From: Caldanaerobius polysaccharolyticus DSM 13641
GTDB taxonomy: Bacteria > Bacillota > Thermoanaerobacteria > Thermoanaerobacterales > Caldanaerobiaceae
DNA: 64,000 nucleotides
Assembly (NCBI RefSeq): GCF_000427425.1
Contig: NZ_KE386495.1
Location: 102,633-166,632 of the forward strand
Reading direction: 5' to 3'
In this document: in pieces, positions 7,784-18,870 of the stretch
Layout: every line of letters begins with the position of its first letter
How positions within the stretch are numbered: the stretch's first letter is position 1
Translations under genes and position numbers: made by a program
Notes under the pieces: model-generated
The model's database searches: none
Told to the model about the DNA's origin: nothing
The model's input: the letters and a program-made list of their open reading frames with translations, nothing else

Positions 7784-8926
7784 ATGCAATACAGCGATTT
7801 TGGGAAAACGGGTGTAAAAACTTCTATTCTGGGATTTGGTGCTATGAGGCTTCCTATCGTTGGGGAAGATGTATCTCAGATCGATGAAGAAAAGGCAATA
7901 GAGATGATTAGATATGCCATCGAACATGGTGTAAATTATGTTGACACTGCATATCCATACCATCGGGGAAACAGTGAAAAATTAGTTGGGGAAGCGCTAA
8001 AGGATGGATACAGGAAAAAAGTTTTCCTTGCCACTAAATCTCCCGTATGGCAGGTAGAAAAGCACGAAGATTTTGACAGATTTCTGGATGAACAGCTGGA
8101 AAAACTCCAAACTGACCATGTGGACATGTACCTTATGCACGCTCTCAACAAAGAAAGATGGGAAAAAATAAAAACTTTGAGGTTCTTCGAATTCTTTGAG
8201 AGAGCAAAAGCACGAGGAAAAATAAGATTTGCAGGATTTTCCTTCCATGACAAATACCCCACATTTAAAGAGATAGTGGATGGCTACGATGGATGGGATT
8301 TCTGTCAAATCCAACTAAATTACATGGATGTCAACTACCAGGCAGGAGTGAGAGGGTTAAAGTACGCTGCTTCCAAGGGACTTGGAGTAGTAATAATGGA
8401 ACCATTGAAGGGTGGAAAACTAGCAAAACTTCCACAAAAAGTGCAAGATATTCTCAAAAGAAGTGGGAAAGACTGGTCTGCGGTGGAGTGGAGTTTCGGA
8501 TGGCTTGGAAACTTTCCGGAGGTTTCTGTTATACTAAGTGGAATGAGCACTTTGGAACATGTGAAAGAGAATGTTGAAATCATGAAAAATGTAATCCCAA
8601 ATAACTTGACTGAAGAGGACTTGAAACTGATCGAGGAGGCGAGAAAAACACTGGGATCTTTTGCAGTGATAAACTGCACAGGATGTGGCTACTGCATGCC
8701 GTGTCCAAGCGGTGTGGATATTCCTGAAAATTTCAAACTGTATAATGAAACCGTCGTGTTTGGAAATTGGGAAGGTGGAAGAGGAATATACAAATGGTTT
8801 GAGGGGCAGAAGACATCTGCGTCTTTCTGCAAGGAGTGCGGTGAGTGCCTTAATAAATGTCCGCAAAGATTGGAAATTCCTTCTCTTCTTAAAAAAGTTA
8901 ACATGGAACTCACTGATGCAAAATGA
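7784..8926 (+). CDS. Aldo/keto reductase with C-terminal 2[4Fe-4S] ferredoxin domain
   Basis: A 380-residue cytosolic oxidoreductase. Residues 1 to about 280 form an AKR barrel: GFGAMRLP near the N-terminus, VDTAYPYHRGNSE carrying the catalytic Asp and Tyr, ATKSPVW with the Lys, and YLMHAL with the His. The C-terminus carries two cysteine clusters, CTGCGYCMPC and CKECGECLNKC, typical of the Fer4-fused AKR subfamily of anaerobes. It probably reduces aldehydes or ketones with NAD(P)H while linked to an electron-transfer centre; the substrate is unknown. The ribosome site is GGGGGGAAAAGAT. It sits 30 bases after the broken AKR and probably shares its promoter. Confidence 0.9.
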   Translation: MQYSDFGKTGVKTSILGFGAMRLPIVGEDVSQIDEEKAIEMIRYAIEHGVNYVDTAYPYHRGNSEKLVGEALKDGYRKKVFLATKSPVWQVEKHEDFDRFLDEQLEKLQTDHVDMYLMHALNKERWEKIKTLRFFEFFERAKARGKIRFAGFSFHDKYPTFKEIVDGYDGWDFCQIQLNYMDVNYQAGVRGLKYAASKGLGVVIMEPLKGGKLAKLPQKVQDILKRSGKDWSAVEWSFGWLGNFPEVSVILSGMSTLEHVKENVEIMKNVIPNNLTEEDLKLIEEARKTLGSFAVINCTGCGYCMPCPSGVDIPENFKLYNETVVFGNWEGGRGIYKWFEGQKTSASFCKECGECLNKCPQRLEIPSLLKKVNMELTDAK

Positions 8927-9051
8927 GAAAAATCTTTTTGTTTATATCAGCTTAAGTGCGTTTTATTTGCTCGAGAGAAAAATTTTTAATTATAGTATTC
9001 GTTAATATGAATAAATGCCACAAAAAACTTGTGTTGGAGGTGTTACCCATA

Positions 9052-11141
<2,090 letters not shown>

Positions 11142-11182
11142 TGGGTAAATGAAAAACAGTGATTTTGAAAGGAGTGTAGGAA

Positions 11183-11713
11183 TTGCCGTATTCAAAGATT
11201 CTTATCGCTTATTTTTCTCGCAGAGGAAATATTTATGTAGGCGGCAGTATTTTAAATCTGCCGATTGGAAATACAGAGGTAATAGCGAAGAAGATACACG
11301 AACTTATTGGTGGTGATATGTTCGAAATTAAAACGGTAAAGCCATATCCGGAAGATTATACAGAAACAATAGAAGTAGCAAAGGAAGAAAAAAGGCAGAA
11401 TGCCAGGCCAGAACTTGCAAATAAGCTAGACGACATAAATTCTTACGATGTGATTTTCCTCGGCTACCCCAATTGGTGGGGAACGATGCCGATGGCTGTG
11501 TTTACATTTTTAGAGTCTTATGATTTCGCGGGGAAGGCCATTGTTCCATTTTGCACACATGAAGGCAGCGGAATGGGAAGCAGTGAGCGCGATATCAAGA
11601 AACTTTGCCCGAACGCAAAGGTACTGCCCGGTGTAGCCATTCGAGGAAGCAATGTTAACAGAGCAGATAAAGATATTGCAGACTGGCTTAAGAGACTCGG
11701 TTTGATATCATAG
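11183..11713 (+). CDS. Flavodoxin-family protein
   Basis: A 176-residue FMN-binding flavodoxin_4-type protein. The N-terminus KILIAYFSRRGN contains the phosphate-binding loop. A short insertion follows before TEVIAKKIHELIGGDMFEI. The middle has FLGYPNWWGTMP and the C-terminus FCTHEGSGMGSSERDI, both typical. The start is TTG at 11183 after GAAAGGAGTG. In aldehyde-stress islands such proteins commonly accompany AKRs and Fe-ADHs, probably as electron carriers or quinone/aldehyde reductase partners. It is the last gene before the regulator. Confidence 0.88.
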   Translation: MPYSKILIAYFSRRGNIYVGGSILNLPIGNTEVIAKKIHELIGGDMFEIKTVKPYPEDYTETIEVAKEEKRQNARPELANKLDDINSYDVIFLGYPNWWGTMPMAVFTFLESYDFAGKAIVPFCTHEGSGMGSSERDIKKLCPNAKVLPGVAIRGSNVNRADKDIADWLKRLGLIS

Positions 11714-11821
11714 TATTTGCAACTTAAAATAGAAGAAGAGGCATAATATATAGGGCAAACTTGATTTAGAAGTTTCGTTTTTAAAAATAGTAGCACGGAT
11801 AGTGCTACTATTTTAAAACCC

Positions 11822-11852
11822 TTAACTTGGAGCTAACTCAAAGTATTAGATA
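11822..11852 (+). promoter_or_regulatory. MerR-type promoter/operator 2 (autoregulatory)
   Basis: TTAACT (11822-11827) is followed by TGGAGCTAACTC, which matches the left part of operators 1 and 3, and a -10-like TAGATA about 19 bases on. The right half of the palindrome is degenerate. It lies just upstream of the MerR-family gene, consistent with weaker autoregulation by the same protein. Confidence 0.65.
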
Positions 11853-11878
11853 ATATTGGACATTGGTGGTGAAACTAC

Positions 11879-12271
11879 ATGACGATTGCAGAAGTAAGCA
11901 AAAAATTTGGCCTTTCACCGGATACTCTCCGCTACTATGAGCGTATTGGCCTGATCCCCAGGGTAAATCGCAACGAAAGCGGTATCCGGGATTATACGGA
12001 GGAATACTGTAAGTGGATTGAATTCATTAAATGTATGCGCAGCGCAGGTGTTCACGTTGCAACGCTGGTCGAGTATGTTACACTGCTCCAGCAAGGCGAC
12101 AAAACTATAGAGGCCAGAAAACAAATTCTTATCGAGCAACGGGAGAAACTTCTTTCCCGCATTGAAGAAATGGAGAGAGCGCTGGAAAGGTTAAATTTTA
12201 AAATTGAAGAATATGAGACTAAACTTATTCCGGCAGAAAACAACTTAAAAAGATTGGTACACAACAGCTAG
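11879..12271 (+). CDS. MerR-family transcriptional regulator, AdhR-like
   Basis: A 130-residue activator. The N-terminal winged-helix motif is MTIAEVSKKFGLSPDTLRYY, then ERIGLIPR and a long C-terminal coiled coil for dimerisation. It has cysteines at 44 and 52. Position 52 corresponds to the conserved cysteine I recall as required in Bacillus subtilis AdhR, which senses aldehydes such as formaldehyde and methylglyoxal. Three matching operators in the window (6895, 11822, 13270) stand before AKR genes and before itself, so it probably activates the whole carbonyl-detoxification island. The metal-binding C-terminal loop of metal-sensing MerR proteins is absent. Confidence 0.88.
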   Translation: MTIAEVSKKFGLSPDTLRYYERIGLIPRVNRNESGIRDYTEEYCKWIEFIKCMRSAGVHVATLVEYVTLLQQGDKTIEARKQILIEQREKLLSRIEEMERALERLNFKIEEYETKLIPAENNLKRLVHNS

Positions 12272-12295
12272 TCTATAAAAAGACGGGCTGTTGTG
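12260..12295 (+). terminator. Hairpin at end of regulator gene
   Basis: CACAACAGC and GCTGTTGTG form a perfect 9-bp stem around an 18-base loop, overlapping the end of the MerR-type gene. No T-run follows, so it is a weak or Rho-assisted terminator candidate. Confidence 0.4.
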
Positions 12296-12450
12296 TGATG
12301 AGCTCAAACAGGGAGTACGAGTAGGCCCAAGGGTAGCGCCAAGGTTTGGGCCAACATTAGGCCAACTCTACTTGGGTTTGGGGCTTACGGGGTTTCGGTT
12401 ACAATTGCATCTTTCTCCCGCTTCCCAACCCAGCGGTAGATTTTGGGTTT

Positions 12451-12843
12451 CTACCCCTTACCGCCTTCCTCCGTTATAGGCATGTTCCTGTCCTGAATCT
12501 CCCGGATGTAGTGCCGCACGGTTTCCTCACTCACTCCCAGTTCCTGGACTATGTCTTTGAAGACTATCCCGTCCTCGCCGCTCTGCTTAATGAGTTCCAG
12601 CACCTTGCCACGGGTAGAGGTATCCTCGACCCTCACCACAAATCCGGTGGTCGTCATCTTGAAGGTTTCCGGGTTGACGTAAACCTCGATGGCTCTGTCT
12701 GTGACCCTCCCACGAGAATCGGTCAGCGGCGGGATGTCTCTACCGTCAAGCCGTAGGTAAAGAATGCGGTCGCCAAGCTCCCGAATCGGCTCTAACGTAG
12801 TTGAACAGGTTCACGGTCAGGTTCTTGTCACCCTTGATTTTAA
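12451..12843 (-). pseudogene. Truncated, frameshifted DUF5659 relative with winged-helix C-terminus
   Basis: The minus-strand reading restores GDKNLTVNLFNYVRA, matching the DUF5659 protein at 2693-3001. One extra base (near 12795) then moves the frame to RELGDRILYLRLDGRD and on to the C-terminal domain FKDIVQELGVSEETVRHYI, a helix-turn-helix. About 50 N-terminal codons are missing at the 12843 edge. The gene is broken, but it shows that the family can carry a DNA-binding C-terminal domain. The GC-rich bases 12300-12450 downstream show nothing recognisable. Confidence 0.7.
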
Positions 12844-12938
12844 ATTGGTTTTTCCTTCCGCGTATAAAAATAGTTGATGAAAAAAGTTTCTAGGTGCATA
12901 GAGACTTATAAACGTTAATACAACGATATTTTCACGTG

Positions 12939-13049
12939 CTAACTTGTGGTTTTGTTTTCTTTCAAGTAAATATAGCAGTTCATTACCACCGATAAAGTTA
13001 CCAGCGACCAGACAACCCAGAATATTCCTGGCACCTCCTTATCCGACAT
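12939..13049 (-). CDS. Tiny single-pass membrane protein, second copy (36 aa)
   Basis: Starts MSDKEVPGIFWVVWSLVTLS and ends YIYLKENKTTS. It is the paralogue of the 28-aa ORF at 3121-3207, sharing FWxxWSLxTLSV and YLKxNK, and again forms one membrane helix with a charged C-terminus. Its ATG overlaps the stop of the upstream cysteine-rich gene (GAGAATGTCGGATAA), a classic translational-coupling arrangement. It remains intact although both neighbours in this module copy are broken. Confidence 0.55.
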   Translation of the reverse strand: MSDKEVPGIFWVVWSLVTLSVVMNCYIYLKENKTTS

Positions 13050-13175
13050 TCTCTAATTGTTTCTTGATACGGCGTGGTACTAGCTCGTAGTGGTAGGTTG
13101 CTTCAACGCACTGCATTCCCAACGGGCAGTGGCAGAGAGCTTGCCATTCGTTGTCACCAAAAGTGCAGAAAAAGT
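13039..13175 (-). pseudogene. 5'-truncated copy of the cysteine-rich 80-aa gene
   Basis: Minus-strand codons read DFFCTFGDNEWQAL, CHCPLGMQCVEATYHYELVP and RRIKKQLENVG then stop. They match the C-terminal half of the protein at 3768-4010. The N-terminal half is cut off near 13175, where sequence typical of the AKR promoter region begins. This marks one boundary of the second mobile-module copy. Confidence 0.75.
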
Positions 13176-13269
13176 CTAGAAAGATCTTCTTTATAAAATG
13201 GCAAAGCAAAATACAACTATGTAATGCAAGCTATTATGTAAACCTATAGTCTATAGCCTTAAAGGGGTA

Positions 13270-13300
13270 TTGACTTGGAGCTAACTCCAGCATGTATACT
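13270..13300 (+). promoter_or_regulatory. MerR-type promoter/operator 3
   Basis: TTGACT (13270-13275), a 19-bp spacer with the near-palindrome TGGAGCTAACTCCA, and TATACT (13295-13300) make up the element. It is almost base-for-base the operator at 6895. It controls the AKR at 13350, 50 bases downstream, and by inference responds to the AdhR-like regulator at 11879. Confidence 0.85.
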
Positions 13301-13349
13301 TTAATTGTGGAGTTAAAATAAACTATATTATTGGCAGGAGGGTCAAAGA

Positions 13350-14330
13350 ATGGAATATGTAAGATTAGGTAACACAGGGCTTGAGATATCTCGGATTTGC
13401 CTAGGGTGTATGAGTTTTGGAGACCCTAATGTATGGCATCATAAATGGGTACTTAATGAGGAAGAGAGTCGATCTATTATTAAAAGAGCTCTTGAGCTTG
13501 GAATTAACTTCTTTGATACGGCTAACGTATACTCGCTTGGGATAAGCGAAGAGATTCTAGGACGTGCAATAAAGGACTTTGCAAACCGCGATGAGGTTGT
13601 TATTGCCACAAAGGTATGGGGCAAAATGTTTGATGGGCCTAATGGTGGAGGCCTTTCCAGGAAGGCAATTATGAGGGAGATCGACAATAGCTTGAGACGC
13701 TTGGGAATGGATTATGTTGATCTGTATATTATTCATCGCTGGGATTACAATACTCCAATTGAAGAAACGATGGAAGCATTGCATGATATTGTAAAGGCAG
13801 GAAAAGTCAGATATATAGGTGCCTCTGCGATGTATGCGTGGCAATTCCAAAAGGCGCTTTACACGGCAGAAAAGAACGGCTGGACTCGTTTTGTAAGCAT
13901 GCAAAATCACTATAATCTCATTTACCGTGAAGAGGAAAGAGAAATGTTGCCGTTGTGCAAAGCTGAAAAGATAGCCGTCACACCGTATAGTCCACTGGCA
14001 GCAGGAAGGTTGTGCCGAGATTGGTCAGCGGAAACTAAACGTTATGAAACCGACCAAATTGCGAAATCCAAATATGACTCGACGTATGAAGTGGATAAGA
14101 TTATAGTGGATCGGGTAAAGGAAGTGGCACAAAGACACGGAGTATCTCAGGCGCAGATTGCATTGGCTTGGTTATTGCAGAAAGAACCGGTGGTTGCTCC
14201 TATTATAGGTGCAACAAAGATTTCCCATGTAGAAGAAGCGGTGGCATCTTTAACGGTTTCTCTGAGCCCAGAGGAAGTTGCCTATTTGGAAGAGCCATAT
14301 GTACCTCATCGAATTGTTGGGCCTATTTGA
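13350..14330 (+). CDS. Aldo/keto reductase
   Basis: A 326-residue AKR of the YajO/tas-like group. The tetrad is present: D56 and Y61 (FFDTANVYSLG), K88 (VIATKVW) and H129 (YIIHRWD). The cofactor-binding end reads VVAPIIGATKISHVEEAV. It probably reduces small aldehydes or ketones with NADPH. It has an AGGAGGG ribosome site and stands behind MerR-type operator 3, so it is a regulon member. AKR and flavodoxin remnants follow at once, marking decay at this edge of the island. Confidence 0.92.
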   Translation: MEYVRLGNTGLEISRICLGCMSFGDPNVWHHKWVLNEEESRSIIKRALELGINFFDTANVYSLGISEEILGRAIKDFANRDEVVIATKVWGKMFDGPNGGGLSRKAIMREIDNSLRRLGMDYVDLYIIHRWDYNTPIEETMEALHDIVKAGKVRYIGASAMYAWQFQKALYTAEKNGWTRFVSMQNHYNLIYREEEREMLPLCKAEKIAVTPYSPLAAGRLCRDWSAETKRYETDQIAKSKYDSTYEVDKIIVDRVKEVAQRHGVSQAQIALAWLLQKEPVVAPIIGATKISHVEEAVASLTVSLSPEEVAYLEEPYVPHRIVGPI

Positions 14331-14340
14331 TAAATCAGCA

Positions 14341-14409
14341 GCCATAGGCGCAGCAGATATTGAGCTGGCTCCAGAGGGACTAAGTGCTTTAAACGACGCA
14401 TCCTCCTAG
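14341..14409 (+). pseudogene. C-terminal fragment of another aldo/keto reductase
   Basis: Codons from 14341 read AIGAADIELAPEGLSALNDASS then stop. This is the usual AKR ending (GAADIELTPED-type), but nothing precedes it in frame. It is a leftover of a deleted AKR gene between the intact AKR and the broken flavodoxin. Confidence 0.55.
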
Positions 14410-14435
14410 ATAAATATTTTGAAAGGAGAGTAAAT

Positions 14436-14735
14436 ATGGCTAAACAAATCCTTGTCGCATATTTTACCTGGTCCGGAAACACGCGTAAAATTGCAAATCT
14501 AATTCACAAAGAGATTGGTAGAACTATTTGTGAGATACAACCTGCAGTGCCTTATCCCAATTCATACCGTGCGGTTGTGGAGCAAGCAAAGAAAGAAATA
14601 CAGGCGGGTTATAAGCCTCCATTAAAATCAAAAATCGATTATATTGAATCATACGACACGATTTTTGTTGGTTCACCAAATTGGTAGTGATATCGCTAAG
14701 CTATGCCCTCAATCAATTTTAAAAATCTACACACG
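14436..14735 (+). pseudogene. Internally deleted flavodoxin
   Basis: Starts normally with a GAAAGGAGAG ribosome site and ILVAYFTWSGNTRKIANLI (FMN phosphate loop), and runs to TIFVGSPNW. It then hits a stop. In another frame the C-terminal SDIAKLCPQS follows immediately, so about 40 middle codons are missing and the frame is lost. It was probably a second flavodoxin of the AKR regulon. Confidence 0.8.
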
Positions 14736-14741
14736 GCAACT

Positions 14742-16343
14742 TCACTTTAATTCTAATCGCTCAAATATAAAATTTGCAAAAAGCAGAAACACCCCTGATT
14801 CCAAAAACATCATTATAGAGGATGATAAAACCCCTATTCCCATGCTTTTTGTTACCATACCAAGAGGAATGGCTACTGCCCCTACAGGTATAAGTACAAA
14901 TAACACCCCAAATAGCTTAAAAAATGGCATTGCTACTTTAAGGTCTTCTTTTGAGGGTAAAAAAACCTGCAAAAAAACAGAAGAAAAACTCTGTAAAGTT
15001 GAAAAACCAATTATAAAGAGTATAGCAGCTATAATATTTAATAAGCCGGGTTTCATAAAAATCGAAGCAGGTACTATAAGGAGAATTGCCGTTATAAATG
15101 TTTTTAAAAGGGGTACTGAATTTACTGCAATTAACTTTTGTATTCCTTTTCCGGGTATTATGTAAATGTACATTTTGTTTAATTCCACATATATCGTAGA
15201 AACCATGCTTAAAAGCCATGCCATATAGGCATACACGAAAGCCAAAGCAAATATTATAGTGTGGTCATCTTTTGGAAGGAAATATCCAAAAGCAATTGAA
15301 ATTGCCAGCAAAAGAAGGTTGTAAAAATTAAAATAGATAGAACCCATCTGTCTCTTGTTTTCCACCATTTTAAGCCATACATAAGCCCATGGACCTTTTG
15401 GTACAAAATTTACTTCCACTCTTCGTCTCTTCTTTCCTTTCTTTGCCTTTCCTTCAACTCCGCCATAATAATCGCCTTTTTTGGCCCTTTCCTTTATCCT
15501 CCTCAAGGTTTCATTGTAAGTAGTAACTTCTTCATAATAATCTCTCGCAAAATATACACCGATTAAGACCAAAAAGGCTATCGTAGCTATTTGCAAAATT
15601 ATAAATTCAATATTGTGAGTGGCGTCTCCTGTGAAATATGACAATATCATTTGTTTTGAAGGTCCTATAATAGGAACATAATCCCATATCTTTAAAGTGA
15701 AGTAATCAACCAAACCGTATAGGCTTTGTTCTTTATACGCAAAATACACTGCAAAGCCAACAATTAAAACCAATACACCATTTAAAAAGTACTTAATGAC
15801 GTTTTTCGCATTAAATTTCATTGAAATGGAATAAATCAAAAAGCTTAAAGGAGCCAAGGCCAAAAAGAAAGTAAATATTCCTAAATATCCAAAAATCAAA
15901 TTCTGAAAATGTTTGCTGACTTCCATAGTCACACTCAAAAAAGGTAAATAAAAAACATATAGAACAGCTAAAATTAAACCTTTGAAAATTGCTCTTATCA
16001 TATACCATAAAAAGACTATTCTTTCTTTTATAGGAGAAGATAAGAGAAAGCCAATATCTCCCTCTCTTAAAACAATGCCTGGCTGCTTTAATGAACTGTA
16101 CAAAGAAGCAACAACTCCTAAAAACATTAAACCCGTCATACCAGCATTGAGATATGTAAGTTTTATCCCATTTATTTCGCTAAATGTTTTTCCTCTTTTT
16201 ACTATAACGGGTATAAGTATAAACATATACCACATAAATTGGAATAAATATATAAATATTTTTTTGGGGTTTTTGATTATATATTTCAAAAAATTCTTAA
16301 ATTTTAACATATCCAGAATAAACAAAGCTTTCATCTCTCTCAT
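14742..16343 (-). CDS. ABC exporter permease subunit
   Basis: A 533-residue membrane protein with about ten hydrophobic segments and a basic cytosolic loop near residues 290-315 (EGKAKKGKKRRRVEV). It resembles the putative ABC exporter family found beside single ATPases in Firmicutes. It overlaps the ATPase gene by 4 bases (stop-start), so the two form an operon and presumably one transporter. The substrate is unknown. No signal for a peptide or antibiotic substrate is visible nearby. Confidence 0.82.
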   Translation of the reverse strand: MREMKALFILDMLKFKNFLKYIIKNPKKIFIYLFQFMWYMFILIPVIVKRGKTFSEINGIKLTYLNAGMTGLMFLGVVASLYSSLKQPGIVLREGDIGFLLSSPIKERIVFLWYMIRAIFKGLILAVLYVFYLPFLSVTMEVSKHFQNLIFGYLGIFTFFLALAPLSFLIYSISMKFNAKNVIKYFLNGVLVLIVGFAVYFAYKEQSLYGLVDYFTLKIWDYVPIIGPSKQMILSYFTGDATHNIEFIILQIATIAFLVLIGVYFARDYYEEVTTYNETLRRIKERAKKGDYYGGVEGKAKKGKKRRRVEVNFVPKGPWAYVWLKMVENKRQMGSIYFNFYNLLLLAISIAFGYFLPKDDHTIIFALAFVYAYMAWLLSMVSTIYVELNKMYIYIIPGKGIQKLIAVNSVPLLKTFITAILLIVPASIFMKPGLLNIIAAILFIIGFSTLQSFSSVFLQVFLPSKEDLKVAMPFFKLFGVLFVLIPVGAVAIPLGMVTKSMGIGVLSSSIMMFLESGVFLLFANFIFERLELK

Positions 16344-17053
16344 TTTGTTACCTCCAAGAATAAGTCTTCTAATGTACTTCCAGGACCGGCTTTTACCATA
16401 ACCTCTTCAAGAGTCCCTTCATAGACCAGCTTCCCTGTTTTTAAAATAAGTACTCTATCCCCAAGGTTTTGTACAGAATCCAGCATATGTGTGCTTAAAA
16501 GTACAGACTTTCCTTCTTCTTTGAGTTGCCGAATTGTAACTTTAAGCTCTCTAATTGCTTTAGGGTCAAGTCCTACAAAAGGTTCGTCAAAGAGCATTAC
16601 CTCCGGTTTGTGTAAAAGTCCGCAAATCACCATAACTTTTTGCCTCATGCCTTTTGATAAATTAGCCCCCAATTCATCTTTTTTATCCATAAGGTCGTAA
16701 GCTTCAAGATATCTCAAAGCTTCTTGTTCCCAATTGTCAAGATTATAGGCAAGAGCAATAAACTTCATATGCTCCCAGACTGTAAGCATTGGGTATATAT
16801 CGGGAGTTTCAGGTATGTATGCAAGTTTCAGTCGCGCTTCCTTGTCTTTATAGTCGTAACCGCCTACCTTTATTTCTCCTTCTGTCTTTCTCAAAAGCCC
16901 CATTATAGTTTTTAAAGTAGTGCTTTTGCCGGCACCGTTTGGGCCTATAAGCCCTACAACCTCACCGGGATAAAGTTCAAATGAAATGTCATCAACTGCT
17001 TTTACTCTACCGTAATATTTTTTTAAATTTTTAACAGATAATATGCTGTTCAT
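16340..17053 (-). CDS. ABC transporter ATP-binding protein
   Basis: A 237-residue ATPase with Walker A GPNGAGKST (37-45), signature LSKGMRQK, Walker B VMLFDEP and the H-loop STHML. It is of the ABC-2/CcmA-like exporter class. It pairs with the downstream permease through a 4-base overlap. The start ATG has a GGAGGGATAAG ribosome site. Confidence 0.95.
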   Translation of the reverse strand: MNSILSVKNLKKYYGRVKAVDDISFELYPGEVVGLIGPNGAGKSTTLKTIMGLLRKTEGEIKVGGYDYKDKEARLKLAYIPETPDIYPMLTVWEHMKFIALAYNLDNWEQEALRYLEAYDLMDKKDELGANLSKGMRQKVMVICGLLHKPEVMLFDEPFVGLDPKAIRELKVTIRQLKEEGKSVLLSTHMLDSVQNLGDRVLILKTGKLVYEGTLEEVMVKAGPGSTLEDLFLEVTK

Positions 17054-17078
17054 CTTATCCCTCCATTAATTTATGTGG

Positions 17079-17715
17079 TTAATCTATCAAAAGATGGTCT
17101 GAAACACCAATAATATCATCCCGGTAAGTGGGTTTTATGGTTCTCCCTGGAGGTACCACCAGGAATCTTTCCTCATCCCAATGACCTTCCAGCATATCGC
17201 CCAGTAAGCTGTCAGATCCTTCTACCACTTCCCACTTCCATTTTAAGAATTCTGCGCATTGACGGGTATAATCAATATATTGTGACGTATCAAATTGGCT
17301 CCAATTAATATATATGGCATTTTCATACGCCTTCATCCAATTCTGCTCCATATCCATGAGATACTGGGCGTTGTCTTCTCCGTATTTTTCAACATAGTTC
17401 TTATACACCATATCATAGCGTTCTTTTCCCGGTTGAATGGAATGTTCAATCCAGCCTGGTGAATACCAGTAAATCCCACCATTATAGGAATAAAAAATTT
17501 CTTGCTATTTTTCCTTATCCCAGGCAAATAGCGTCGTAACGTTCATCTTCAGCTTCAATCTCCTGAATGGCCCTTTGTAAAGTCTTCTTAAGTTTTTCAG
17601 GTTCGTTATGAAGGGCTTGTTTAAGCCAATAAATATCTACAATGTTGCTGGATTTGTACGCCAGGTAATAAAGCTCTCTCAGGAGAACCTTACAGGCAAT
17701 CACTTTTAATCTCAT
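17079..17715 (-). pseudogene. DUF1638 protein with internal deletion
   Basis: The N-terminal piece starts at 17715 (MRLKVIACKVLLRELYYLA, with AAAGGAGGTCAGAT before the ATG) and stops after YDAICLG. The C-terminal piece resumes in another frame (YWYSPGWIEHSIQPGKERYD) and continues as MVYKNYVEKYGEDNAQYL through VVPPGRTIKPTYRDD. The usual middle segment, about 40-50 residues with the conserved Cys/Asp region, is missing, so this is a deletion pseudogene. Function of DUF1638 is unknown to me; it is common in anaerobic Firmicutes. Confidence 0.8.
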
Positions 17716-17821
17716 ATCTGACCTCCTTTTTGTTTTTGTCAGTTGCATACCTGCATTACCTTGCCGGCAGTTGAAACAAAATAACTCCTAATCAATTATA
17801 TCATGTGGTAAAGATATACAC

Positions 17822-17843
17822 AAAAAAACAGGGGTAAACCCTG
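17822..17843 (-). terminator. Rho-independent terminator of the sigma/anti-sigma operon
   Basis: On the minus strand, CAGGG-TTTAC-CCCTG is followed by TTTTTTT, about 50 bases after the anti-sigma gene stop. Confidence 0.8.
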
Positions 17844-17895
17844 CTCTACTCTATACCCATTTATGTATTTTCTCTGCATTTTCATGGAAAGTATA

Positions 17896-18870
17896 TTAAT
17901 AAGGGGTTGTTACTATACCTAAAACCGCACCTGTTATTATTGGATTAGAAGATAATTTTTTTAAGGTTTCAGGAGATCCAACTACCACAACACCATAATA
18001 TTTTACACCATTTTCTTTTAAAAAACTCACTGTTCTTTTCAGGTTGTCAGAATGATAGCTCGGAATTTGGCTGAGCCGTTCAAGTTCATTGATTAATTCT
18101 TTTTCGCCATCAATGCTATTAATATAAGGGTTTCCGAGCAACTTTTCTGCAAGATAATTGCTTTTCTTATAATCTTGATCTTTAAAAACAGATACAGCGC
18201 CCCACATAAGCTTTAAATCTCCTGGCATCAAAGTTTTCATTTCATCAAGCGTTAAGGTTTTTTTGAAAGATAACGCCATTTCAACAATATAATCTCCTGG
18301 TATATTTTCCAGCATATTGAATTCTCTAATGAATTTTTCGTAATTTACCGCTGGATGATAGAAGGTTAACTTCGGAACTGCATATGGAACCAGATATTCT
18401 TTGGTCACTTCCGGTATGGCTGTGGATATTTTTGAATATGCATTCAAAGATTTATCAACATCTAGGTTTAAAATACAAAAAGAATGGTCCCCCTTGGTTT
18501 GCTCTCCTCCCCAGACGTCAAAATCAACAGTTATTGTTCCAGCAGGATAAGGCTTATTGCCGATTAACCTTACCAAGTAATATTCCTTTTGTCGACCGAA
18601 CAACCTGACGCTGTAATTTTCCCCTGAAAGGGCATAGGTGTTGGGTTCGGTAAATTTTACAAGATCAGGATAAAAACTATTTATGCGGTTTTCTTGATTC
18701 TGCAGAATCAACTCCGGAGCTACAAAAGCCAGTATAAAAACACCAACAGCTACCCCTAAAGAAATCAATATTATGCGCAGAATACTTTTTAGGCGGGCTT
18801 TGCGCAAAAAGGATTTTTCATCGAAATTTATATCGTCGCTGCCATTTCCTGTATTTATATTTTGTAACAT
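17896..18870 (-). CDS. Membrane anti-sigma factor (sigma-regulator N/C domains)
   Basis: A 324-residue protein with a cytosolic N-terminus, one membrane helix (ILISLGVAVGVFILAFVAPE, about 33-52) and a large extracytoplasmic part. The fold pattern matches the Sigma_reg_N/Sigma_reg_C proteins encoded after Firmicute ECF sigma factors. It starts directly after the sigma gene stop, so the two are co-translated. It presumably holds the sigma factor inactive until an envelope signal releases it. Confidence 0.8.
   Translation of the reverse strand: MLQNINTGNGSDDINFDEKSFLRKARLKSILRIILISLGVAVGVFILAFVAPELILQNQENRINSFYPDLVKFTEPNTYALSGENYSVRLFGRQKEYYLVRLIGNKPYPAGTITVDFDVWGGEQTKGDHSFCILNLDVDKSLNAYSKISTAIPEVTKEYLVPYAVPKLTFYHPAVNYEKFIREFNMLENIPGDYIVEMALSFKKTLTLDEMKTLMPGDLKLMWGAVSVFKDQDYKKSNYLAEKLLGNPYINSIDGEKELINELERLSQIPSYHSDNLKRTVSFLKENGVKYYGVVVVGSPETLKKLSSNPIITGAVLGIVTTPY

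Noticed and set aside
14644..15165. 173-residue plus-strand ORF
   Set aside because: It is antisense to the ABC permease, whose membrane-protein character and operon overlap are clear.
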